64,000 nucleotides of DNA from Ctena decussata (Eukaryota > Mollusca > Bivalvia > Lucinida > Lucinidae). Within the stretch, counting starts at the first letter, position 1. Each line of letters starts with the position of its first letter. The DNA lies in contig OZ022501.1 of the NCBI GenBank assembly GCA_963989385.1, positions 83,312,979 through 83,376,978 of the forward strand, written 5' to 3'. The notes under the pieces are model-generated. The model was given only the letters and a program-made list of their open reading frames with translations. It had not been told where the DNA came from and ran no database searches. Of the stretch, positions 14,201-26,200 are shown one piece after another. A program made the position numbers and the translations under genes.

Positions 14201-17200
14201 AACATAAATATTACCGTAAGATTTGGACTTAATGAACTTACTGCTGTGATTGGGTCAGCATGATTGACATGTCACAGAGGCTGGTACTTATTCATGCATA
14301 CATGCGATACAATGTGATTTGGGTGGCTATGAAAATTAAAATTGTCAGATCAGATGAAATAAAGTTATTTTTTTCTATTCTTTTTTGTTCAAAACATACA
14401 TTGTGGGTACACGTAATTGAGGCAGTTAGAGCATGAATAAAACCTGCCGGATACATCACGTTAGCAAGACATAGGTGCGACGAGAACTCCTTCAAACCCA
14501 CATATTAAAGTAATTTATATGTTGGATACACGATATTTTGCAAAATATAAACATTTATAGTCAAAGAAAGTATGATAAAATAGTTATAGATTGTAAAATT
14601 CGGGTCCGATCCGGTCCGATCCGGTGATTATGTCCGATCCGGTCCGATCCGGTGAGTACACGTACCCCTATTTTGTTAACCGAAAATACAGTCAAACCTG
14701 CTTATGTGGTCACCTCTATTAAGGGGTCACCTGCCTTTAGCAGCCACCTTTTCTGGGTCCCTAGAACCAAAATACAGTGCAAATGAACCTGTATTAAGGG
14801 GTCACCTGTCTTAAGCAGCCAATTTTTAGGCTTCCCTTGGGTGACCCCTTAAGACAGGTTTGACTGTAGAACACTTATGCCTATTACATACCAAGTAATA
14901 CATTTTCATAGTGGTTTGCGGTGATCGGGGTGGTGATGCTGCTTATGGTAAAATCATTACGTTGATCACCCAAAACGTTATGCTAAAGCATATTCTATAT
15001 TCTCCTCATATCAGGAAACCTATTTCAAAAGTGGTTTGCGGTAGTTTGCAGTGGTTTGCGGTAATTCGATGGTCCCTCTGGTTGGGTCACTTTTTATATA
15101 CATGTGAGTGCGACGATGAACGGGCATGTTATATGATAATTATAAGGCATGTTTATTCAACAACAAATTAGCTATGTGAATATCCCTTCTTTTCATTCTT
15201 CTCATCATTTCAATAGCCCACTAAATTTAAAATTCAGGCAGTCGACAAATTTTATCCGACAAAAGGTTGTTTGAAAAGGTCTTTGTATGAATAAGAGGGG
15301 TATTCAAGGTTCGGCCCGAACACCCCGTCTTTAAAAATTTGAAGTAGCCCCTGAGTAGTGAACATCTGCTGATGGGAACTACAAATGTACTACTAAAATC
15401 CTACAAAGTCTTGGCAACTACCACGATAGCATTTTAACTACCACGGTGAGCTGGAAACTACCACACAGGACAAATGGGGCCTGAATCTTTTACGAGTAAA
15501 CTCTTGGCTTCTGTTTTCTATGCAGGAACGTTTAGTAAGGGTCTTTGTATCATTTTCATTGGCAAATGATATCAAATTCAATATAATTTGATGGATACGG
15601 GCTAAAATCCTTCGAATTGGCACTGTACTTTATGGAAAATTGACCCGATACTCAGTGCGGGCGCAAAAATCTAAAGAAAGAAAATAACTTTTCATATAAA
15701 ATTTGGGGCTAGAGGGGACGCTGAGACATATCTACACGGAACCATATTGGCCGATTTCACCATTGTTCGTTCTTAGTAGTAAAATAAAACAAAAACTAAA
15801 ATGACACCAACCTTTGTTTATCATTTTTACGGCCTGGAAACTACCCCGTTATGTCCCGTATGTGGCTTGGGAACAAAATTATGTTAACACAATTTCGTGG
15901 TAGTTCCTAGGTTTACCACCCGTGTTGCAGTGAGCATGGAGTAGTGTGTCTGTTTTCGAGTCCTTTGGTTCATGTTCACAACTGGTAATTATTTTAATAC
16001 ATTCTATGTCTCAACTTATCTGGACCTTAGCTACATTGCATGCGTCACACCAATCCTGATCCCCACTAAAAAAAACTGGGTCACAGTGACCTACTTCCAT
16101 GAAAAAGCAGCCTAGCATTAGCATTTTTGGGGCTATTTGCAAAGAACCAACCCTCGTGACATACTGACATTGGCCACCTATTTTCATTGTGCTTAGCTAC
16201 AAGCAAGTCTGACCACGTACTGAGTTCCAAATACATGTTCATAAATATCCAACATAGTGCATGAAGCTAAGTATTTCCTTAAAACCTTATGGCATGTTTG
16301 TATGAATTTTATCTTATCTAAGCTGGTTTTCTCCACTTAATTCATAAGACAACAGCTTTTCCTGCTTTTATATGAGGTAAATGAATTTTATTCTTCAAGC
16401 AAACACATGGATATAATTTCAAGATGTGAGGTATGAATTATTCATCTTGGGGGGTTCACTGGCTGTTTAGGAAGTTGGAAAAACAGTTGCTGAAACTAAA
16501 TTTCGGTATGTTTTGATGAAGTTACACATAGTTTGATTTGGTCAACAAAATTGTTAACAACCCTGACTTTCAGTACCAAAATTTTCAATCACCAGTATAG
16601 TTTACTGGCTTATTAAAGTTTTAATTGCAACTTGAGAAAAGAAAAGAAAACTTTTAAACCCGAATACCACCAACAGGAATTTAAATATTCATGAAATCGG
16701 GTGAAATTTTCTAAGCCTTTTTCTAAGCCTTATTAAGCCTTATTAGAAATATCTGCCAAGATGCAGTTCTAATGAAATGCATAAAGATACCCATTTTTGT
16801 AGAGAAAATAAAAAAAAATCTGTTTTAATTCTTAAAGCTTTACTGGGCTGATGAGCTAGTGTTCAGAATATAAAGCCAGTTCAACATCAGGCGCAAAATG
16901 AGCACTGTTCTAAGATAGTATAGCAGAAAGCATGCAAATCAACAATAAAATATATCTCAAAGAAGGATGTTGCCATCTTATTATTGCCAGCAATCTAGAC
17001 CTGTTGGCAATAAGTCACCTGCTCTATACCTCCCACATAACTCTTCTGGTTAAAGAGGAAATGAGTCGTGATGGGAGAAACTGGGCCTTATGGCATGTGT
17101 GAATGGTGAAGACTCGAATAAGCCGGCACATTCTTCCACTTTAATCAGTTTTCTCCGCTAAATCACCAATTCTTGAATCCCAAGGAACGTACAGTGCAAA

Positions 17201-20200
17201 AAGTTAAGACTCAGATCAGCCTGAACAGATGTTCAGACTGATCTGAGCCTTTGCTTTTTGCTAATGGTATAAGGGTGCCGTTTCTCAGGACGTGACCGAA
17301 ATTCCTCTCTGACCCTTGGGGAATCACAGATCAGGTGACGAAAGCACCGGTTTCCCTGTCAATGGAGAATTAATTAGCGAAGAGCTGATTGTGTTAAGCA
17401 ACAGTGGAAAACAAGAATTTTTGAAATTGACCTTTAGCTTGGAACAGATTCCGCCACATATGCCATAATCATTGAAGTAAGAAATGAATGGTTATCCAGG
17501 CAGAGAGGAATATACTAAAAATATGTTTGTCTGCTGAGGGAAATCAATCTCCCACTCATGTTCGTAGCGCACACATAACTCTATAAATCTGTGCAGTCTG
17601 ATAAGAGTTACTGTTCTCTAGTGTGGTCTGTAGATGTAAGGCAGTATATTTTCAGAATGGCAAGCATCTTTGTCACCAAGAGCAAATCTATCTACTGCTT
17701 TGTAGATCGGCCGTTAGATCATGGCTGAAAAAGCGTTTTCTCTAGGCGTGACTTGTGTGCCTTGATTGTTAAACCAGCTCTGGAATGAAAACATATCCAA
17801 GACCTTCGGCAGATTTCAATTAAAAGGCCATATGGCCTCTTACTGTCTTACAGGGCTTGTTTACTAAAACAGAGAAAGTCAGCTGAAAGATATTTTTCGA
17901 TTATGATAAAGTTGTTTTACTCTGTACATTAATAATTGTTATTGAGTTATTTAGATATGTGTGTAGAAAGAAAAAGAAAGAAATAATGATTCAAATTGAG
18001 AAATTTCACATTCCCTAAGAACCACATGAAATCAGGCTCCTTGGCTGTACACTACTGGCTGTTATGATGGGCTGTTCCAGTCACAAATTTAAACAAGCAG
18101 TAACTGTTGTGTTATAGCCAAGGGCTTAGCTAACCTATATGCAAATACGTAGTTGCAAACTGAAATTTTGTTGCATGCGAAAATGTAAAATTCAGTACCA
18201 GCTACCAACAGACATGACAAATGAATGATTTCTCCCTTGGAAGTGTATCTGTACTTAAAATGGTATCTTATTTTCTTGTATTTTTCAGGCTCCAGACTTT
18301 GGTGCAGAGCTGACAGATGGCTGCCATGGGTTTGCCACCAAATACATGCACTGGAATGAGGAGCTCATCGTTGGAGGAGTTAGGAAAAACCAGACTGGCC
18401 ATATTGTCAGGTACATATCAACTTTGTCCTTTTTAATAATCATTTAAGGTTTGATCAAGTAAATGCCATGTAGAGACCATGTACTGATACTGTTAAAGCA
18501 ACTTGCTAGAAAAAAAAGAAGAAAATGTATGTTTAAATTAATCCAAGATTTTGTCCATTTCTTATATGTACATGAGTTCTACCTAAAGTCTTTGTGTGTT
18601 CAGTCAACTTCACCTGTGTAATACATGTCTTGTATCGCAAAATCAAAAAAAAAAAAATTCTACTGAAAATTTTCAGCTTTTGATAATTTGAAAAATGTTA
18701 CAAATATACAAGTAAACATTTGATTTTTACCATACTTAAGATGTATGGACACACCTTTAGGGGAAGTAACTCTGTCATTTTTGCCTCATTGGGGTCAACT
18801 TTTAAAGGAAAGAATTTGCTCCTGTAGGAGCAAATTCTTTCCTTCAAGAGTTGTCTCCATTTTGGAAGGGCTTCATCAGCGAAACAAACAGGAAGTCTCT
18901 AAAATTGTTTCCCTTTGTAAAATGGCTGGATAATATAAAGTTGTACCCATACACCTTAAATCTGTATGTATACCCTTATGTGATTTTCTAGGGCTGAAGC
19001 TCTTCAGTCAGTGATCCTGCTAATGGGTGAGGAGACCATGTACGACTACTGGAACGAGAATTATAAAACCTACAATATAGAGTGGACCAAAGACAAAGCT
19101 AGGGCAGTCCTTGAGGCTTGGCATAGAAAATTCACTGAGGTAAAATTTCTTATATGTCTTTGCATTTTTATTGTCATTTTCATATATATATATATATCAT
19201 TCAGCATCAGCTGTAAATAGCAAAGACTATAAATCTATATGAAAAAGAGTATCTGGATCTACTCTATTTGCATATTCAACTATTTTCTTTTTTCAAGTGC
19301 TAATTCGTTTCTTTTTTCAAGTGTTAATTTATCGTAATATTTGCAGGAGATGAATAGCTTCAGTAACAGCAGTATGCCTGATGAGCTGTACGCCTTCTCT
19401 ATGACATCACTGATGGACATCATGAAGGAGTTCTCTGACATCAGTATTCCAAGAGTTGCCATTGGTTACATTCTTATGGTATGTTTCTTATAATTGCTCA
19501 TTCTTCGTTCAAAGTTATAGATTTAATAAAAGATTTAAATTGAAGTTTGACTCCTACTAGAGATGAATTATTTCTAGAAATGGTGGTAAGGTGATCCTTT
19601 GCTTGATTATTTTGCAAGTCCATTGTTTTACAATAAAGTGTTTGTATTACATACACAGTATATTACAAATTAAAATTTTTGAATGTAGAACAGTATGTAT
19701 ATCACAATATAGAATTAAAAATGTAATTTTTCTTCTGTTTGGAGTAGACACCATTTTTGTTCACCATACCTTGACTGGTTGTTGATTTATTTTCAGTTGT
19801 TCTATGCATGTGTGTCCCTTCTGCGGTGGAATAATGTGGTCCAGTCTCAGAGTGGTATTGGAATAGCAGGTGTTCTCTTGGTGGCCTTGACAGTGGCCGC
19901 TGGACTAGGAATAACTTCTGTTCTTAGAATAGCGTTCAACGCTTCAACCACACAGGTAAGAAAACAGACATGCATTTACTTTTCTTGTCATTGGAGTAAT
20001 TAATCCATCCAATTTTACAGTTTAACCCTTGGTTTAAACATATTTTTATATTCACTGTTACAATTAACATACAAGCATATACAAACAGTTCTAGCTTTGG
20101 GATTGGAATGGAAGCACAATGTTTTTCTAGTTCCTCTCTTTTTTAACCCTTAACAGGCACCAACAAAGAATAAACAAGAACTGCATAAGTGAGTGAGTGA

Positions 20201-23200
20201 GATTTTCTATGGAATTGATGTTCAGAAGGATAAAACTGAGATTTAGACTTGGCATATATGACCTACATTATAGAGGTTATCCAACTGCAATAACTAGGTC
20301 ACCAATGAAAATATGAAATGGATTAATCCTTTAATAGTCACATACATGAAGAAAATTTCTACTAATATCAGTTAATATGATGAATATAGTAATTTCATAT
20401 GCATATTTTTCCTTATTCTTTTCTTGTCTGTGAGATCAGGATTGCCCGTATATTCCAGTTTGACCTTTTTGTTCTCCCATAAACTAGAGTCTTCATGAAT
20501 GAAAGAGCATGCCAATTAATAAAATTGCAAAAAAACAACATGGCTGATTAAGTTGTTTGTCGGAGGGTTTCCCTGTCAATTAATTCTGGATGTCACAAGA
20601 TTTTACAGGTAGTTATAATGCCATCGGTGGGTGGTCTGAATTAAGTTGAGACCTGTTTCAATAGACATGCAGTTATGGCCTCTGACATGCCTTTAACCCT
20701 TAAAGCGCGGAAAATTAAAATTGTTGAATTGGCAAACAGTGTAAATCCAGATGAGGTGGCTCATAATGAGCCACCTCATCTGAATCTATACTGTTTGCCC
20801 TTTAGTGTTCGAATTCTCAATATGATATCACTTGGAAGAAACATTTTTTGAAATTCTGCAGACGTAAATTTTGTCGTCTGCTTTATTGCGCATTAAGGGT
20901 TAACAATATGCAAATGGCACTGGTGGTACAGACCAGCCTGCAGTTGTCAGTGGATAAAAATAGTTAAACGCTTGAATTTGTACTTAGCTTAAGTGAAATA
21001 TAAAACTGATTATAAGGTTATTGATGAACAGGCTGGTCTTGATGAACAGGCTGGTCTTGGTGTTTAGAAGACTCTTTGTCTTGAAAGTAGATCACGTCAC
21101 TAAACAGACTTCAGTGCTCTAGATAAGAGGGAGTATTTGATGATAATTGAGGGATAATTTTTCTTATTTCTCATTGAAACCATATGTTGTGACCCCTCAT
21201 CTGAACCGTCTTGTTGAGACGGTTCAGCTGAGGGGTCACAACATAGGCCAGTTTTATATTGTTGTATCATATATGTGCACTATTTTATGTTGTATATTTT
21301 GTGATAAGTAATGCATGTATAGTTTTAGTCTCTTATAACTCTCTTAAGAGTGGCAATCTTAACATTTTAATTTGCTAGTCTTATGTATGTTCATTGATGA
21401 GACTTAAATAAAGATTACTACTACTAGGTTTTTATGCCAAATTAACAAAAATTATCCCTAATTATCACCAAATACTCCCTCTTATCTAGAGCTTTAACAG
21501 GCAATCAATTTGTTGATGTTTTTGCTGTGCCATGACAAAAGGTATCTTACAGCATGCATGAGCAAACCTGTCTACTCCTATCATGAAAAGCCTGCTGATG
21601 ATTTTCGAGTTTCAGATCTGGGTCTTTCCTGTTCATAAATTCAGGCCACTCCTAGTAGATGCACATTTCCATTTCCCCTTGTAGATTAAAAATTCAAGCT
21701 TCTGCAATAGTTAGCCAAAATATAACAAAGCTACTCAACTCAAATGTCTCTGAAACATATTAGTATTAAAATACGCTTTTGTAAAAAAAGTGAACTGATG
21801 AAGTTCTCCTGACTGTGCCCAACCTAAATTTCAGGTTGGCCACTTTCAGTGACTGATCCAGATGAGGCGGCCACCTCATGTCGGTCAGCATTGTTTGCCT
21901 TGTAGTCTTTGAATTTTCTATGTGATATAATCTGGAAAAAAAAACATAATTTTTTTTTTTGAATTTGTGGACGAAAATTTAAATTTTGTAGACTGCTTTT
22001 TGGTGCATTAAAGATTAATTTGTACAAAGAAATAATCTCAAATAAGAGAAACTTACCTCAAGTAAAATCTGTACTAGGGTTCATTGAGTAAATGAATCTT
22101 ATTATAAGAAATGGTGCCCCTATGCCTTTTTGTTTTGAAAATTAAACTGATCTTGTGTTACTTTTTGCCCATTATGGTGGGTATCATTATTGAAGAGGTC
22201 TACAGGGAAAATGTGTGAAAATCTTAGCGGATACGTCTTCATACTTCACAAATATAAGCTTACGTGCAACTGTTGATAAAGCATGTGTCAAAATCTGTCA
22301 CTTGTTTGTAGTTTAAGTTTCTATTTATTGAAGGTTACCTGCTCTAAGCCATAATTTATGACAGCATAGTTTTGAAAGAAAAGAAGAAAACTTTTACAAG
22401 GCCTTTATTAATATATGACATTTCTTTGCATACAAATTTGTGACTGGTAATTAATCGGTTGTTTTGGTGTGTTTTGTGTTCCATCAAAACAGCATTAGTA
22501 CCTTAATTAGGCACAACATGAGAAATGGTACCCCAGACAGAGCTCTAGATAAGAGGGGTATTTGATGATAATTGAGAGATAATTTTCTTTATTTCTCGTT
22601 GAAACCATATGTTGTGACCCCTCATCTGAACCGTCTCGTCGAGACGGTTCAGATGAGAGGTCACAACCTATGTTTTTATCCAGAATTAACAAAAATTATC
22701 CTTAATTATCACCAAATACTCCCTCTTATCTAGGGCTCTGCCAGAGTATCACTGTATGTGGAAAGATTTGTCTGTGCTTATTTCATGAACTTAAGACTAC
22801 CATAGTCTAGTCTGGCCTAGGGTAGTCTCTCCCATGACCTTGCAAAGTCGTTTGGGCACCACAGATTCCGACGACTTAGAACAATATTGGCAGAATTTAA
22901 ATGCATTTGAAACTCCTAGTAGCAACTTTTAAATGTAAAGTGACAATGTCATTATCATTGGTGGGCATACCTCTGAGCGTATTTTAAGTTTGTACATCTT
23001 AGTCAAAGTATAATTCATACAAGATTGGCATTGTTTAAGGGTGTAGATCATCTTACAATGACATTCATTAGAGATACTAAGCCCTTCTTATTGCTAAGAT
23101 GATGGTTATAATATATTGAACTGAACTAAAGCACACTAAAGTTGATGAGTTTTTGGCATGATTTAAAGCAGTAAAGCCATTTAAAGCTTTAGCTGAAATG

Positions 23201-26200
23201 ACATCTTGGTTGATGCAGAAACTCCTCAATGAGATATGAACTGTTGTGTCAGTAATGTAATTTTCTGAAGCAAATTAAGGAACAACCCTTGTTCTCAGAT
23301 TGAAAAGTGATCTCTTCTTACATTTCTTGGATTTGAAGGTTGGTGGGTTACATGCAGCATTAGTGAACCCTAAAGTTTTATTCTCAGCTGTATTGAACCT
23401 TTCAGCGGAAGTAGTTTTGCCTACTGACTTCATTGAGCTCAAGATTGTAAAGGCATATGGACACCTGTAGGAGCCCTAGTAGCTCAGTGGGTTAAAATGA
23501 AAATTGTAGAGTTGCTTTCCCTGCAATATACCATTCCCCTTAGGGTAGGGTTTTCTGGTTATTCTGATACAATTTCCATTTGTGGCCGTAAAAACAGAAG
23601 TTTTAACCCCTTTTATATAAACATAAACAAAAAATACCATGGATTTCAATCGTATGTTCACCAAATTTATAGCTCTTTATAACAGCCCCATTGGTCTATA
23701 AGTTCCCTTTGACCAATAAATTTAAAAAAGTCATCATCCCAATGATGATTATGCATTTGTCAGAGGGACAGTTGACCAACTTTACCTACTTTGTGCATAT
23801 AAATTGGAAATCTTTTCTATTTTCAGATTCTTCCATTTCTGGCTCTTGGACTTGGAGTTGATGACATGTTTCTCATTGCCCATACATATGCAGAAAATGC
23901 TAACAACGAATATATTTCATATAAGGTAAGTCATGGTGCTATAACTGTCCCTAACTCTATGCTCCCTATCTCTGTGCTCCCTAACTCTGTGCAGCATAAC
24001 TCTTGGCTATGGTATACCTTGATTAATAGCTTACTAATATACATGTACCGTAACATTCTGAAAAATGGGACCTTTAGAATAGTTATCTTAATTGTCCTGG
24101 AAATGAAACAATTTGGTTTTACAATGCAGTAATATATGCATCCAAAAGATGCAAATGGAATGGCAAACAGTGAATTCCCTGATCAGACCACAGGAGCTTG
24201 AAGTTCTAGCTTAGAAACATGTCTTAACCTTGTCATCCAAAGTGTCCAATACAACACTGTACAATAATGACATTTTGTCTTTCCGATTTTTGACATTTTG
24301 AAGTGTTTCACGGACTAAACTTCAAGCACCTGTGATCAGACTTCTCCGATATGGGTCTGTGCTGTTTGCTTGAACCTGTCGGTCCTAATATTTATAATTT
24401 TTATGAGTACTAATTTTCTATCTGTGAATTGGGGTAAGCCTTAGGTGCGCAGCACAAAACATGTGCCATGAAAAAGGCAAACAGTGTAGACTCTAATCAG
24501 ACTGCTGCTAAGAGCAGTCTGACAGAGCTTTAGATAAGAGTGAGTACTTGATAATAATTAGGGATAATTTTTGTTAATCCTGCATAAAAGTGTATGTTGT
24601 GACCCTTCATCTGAACCGTCGCGACGAGACGGTTCAGATGAGGGGTCACAACATATAGTTTCAATGAGAAATAAGAAAAATTATCCCTAATTATCATCAA
24701 ATACTCCCTTTTATCTAGAGCTCTGGTCTGATTTGAGTCTACACAGTTTACTCTGGCACCAGGGATGATACAGTAACTTCTGTATTGCATTGTTGAATTT
24801 GCTATACGCTTCTTTTGTTTATTTTCGGTTACATTTACCAAAGGGCTAGTGCTCTGGACTTGTAGTTCACAGGTTGCTGGTTGGAGTCTGGCCCAGGTAG
24901 TGATTTCATCACCATCTGGCCCATTCCTCCATTATCCCAAAATCATTAAAATACTGTTGAAAGGACCATTAAATCACAAATCATCCATCCATCCTTTTCA
25001 TTCATTTATTTGGCTCTGCTGTATCAGGTATTTGCCATTTGTTTCTTTGTTTCCTTTTGGAGTTGTCAACAGCCCGGTCTTGTTGTTACAAATACTTTAG
25101 GAGTAACAGGTAACGAGTGATGTTGGATTAGATTTCCCCCACTATTGCCCCTCAGCCAAGTATCGTGTTTTCCTAGGGGAAACTAGTGAACCACAAAAAC
25201 CTGAGTATTTTTATGTGTAAAAAGAAGGAAGGTTGTATGGAGCAGTATTTCGACAGGTCAAAAGAATTTACATTTCGTTACCTGGGTGAATAATGAAAAC
25301 CCAGATGAGGCTGCATGTGGACAACCTGATCAGGGTTTATGCTGTTCAAATTCACAAGATCTTCTGTTTGTTTTCCAAATTCTTGAATCTTGAGCATACA
25401 GGCTTACCTGGAGTTTCGCAGCTCATGTTGGAGATAAAACATAAAACACGTTCTCCCTTGATGTGGCCCGTTTTATGTATAACCTAGATATCAATCAAAG
25501 TGTGTGTGGTCTCCTCTATACATTAGACTTGCTCACATCCATATGTTAGCTAATTTCAGTATTAATTACCAGTGGCACCTAACTATTCAGCTTTGTACCA
25601 TGTGTAATTGGCGGTGCCAAAGATTTCTTGTTAGATAATTACAAATATCTAGTGAACCGAAAACCATGGCCAAGGGAACCAGGCATTTGCAGATTGTACC
25701 AAATTTATCTGTTAAATGAGGAAAGCACCCAAGCAAACAATGCTGAACCAGATCAGACTGCTCCAAAAGGAGCAGTCTGATCAGAGTCTGCACTGTTTGC
25801 CATTTTACATCAATGCGGGATAATTGCCGTAATTGGTTAAGGCGATGTAATAGTAGGACAATTAAGTTGTATCTGATAATCATTGCAATCTGCAGAGAAG
25901 CATGCTGAAATTTTGCGATTTGAAATTATTTGGTATTTCTCCACACCATGTTTATAGTTAGATCTCATTAGAATTGCCCATGAGACACCACAACATATTT
26001 TTTTGTGGAGAAATAAAGAGCTAAATTTTCATTTTCGAAATATTTTTGAATGTGGTAGTAATGGTGAGACTAAGGCTTTTTATGGTCCATTCATGCTATT
26101 TCAATTATTGCATGTGCCAGACTTTGTCTAAATATGTGAATATGCATGGGTATGCATGCTTACCCTGTGCTCATTTGTTATTGATTTGGAAATGTTAAAG

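Larger units (their letters stand above)
13663..15085. repeat. second, inner pair of inverted repeats (GCAAACCACC arrays)
   Basis: Left: 13663-13740, array of CAAACCACC/CCACCGCAAACCACC units after CGTCGAAATATCG. Right: 15031-15085, the inverted array GTGGTTTGCGGTAGTTTGCA + GTGGTTTGCGGTAATTCGAT. A lone unit is at 14911. These lie inside the terminal repeats of the 3.7-kb element and outside the 14051-14668 insert. Confidence 0.7.
12261..15936. mobile_element. 3.7-kb element with ~0.55-kb terminal inverted repeats
   Basis: 12261-~12815 and ~15372-15936 are inverted copies, starting TGCTCACTTGCACACGGGTG and ending (complement) TGCTCACTGCAACACGGGTG. The arms share GGTAAACCTAGGAACTACCA, CGGGACATAACGGGGTAGTT and ACAATGGTGAAATCGGCCAA. 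The phrase 'GTGGTAGTT' recurs through the arms. Small open frames at 12502-12759 (+) and 15438-15623 (-) are mirror images of one arm sequence, not a transposase. No clear target duplication was seen. Non-autonomous; superfamily unknown. Confidence 0.85.

Noticed and set aside
12502..15623. Two similar proteins encoded at 12502-12759 (+) and 15438-15623 (-)
   Set aside because: They are the same sequence in the two arms of an inverted repeat. Similarity follows from the arms and does not show coding.
24843..24895. tRNA gene
   Set aside because: A cloverleaf cannot be closed well, the A box is decayed and a repeat tail follows; called a SINE.
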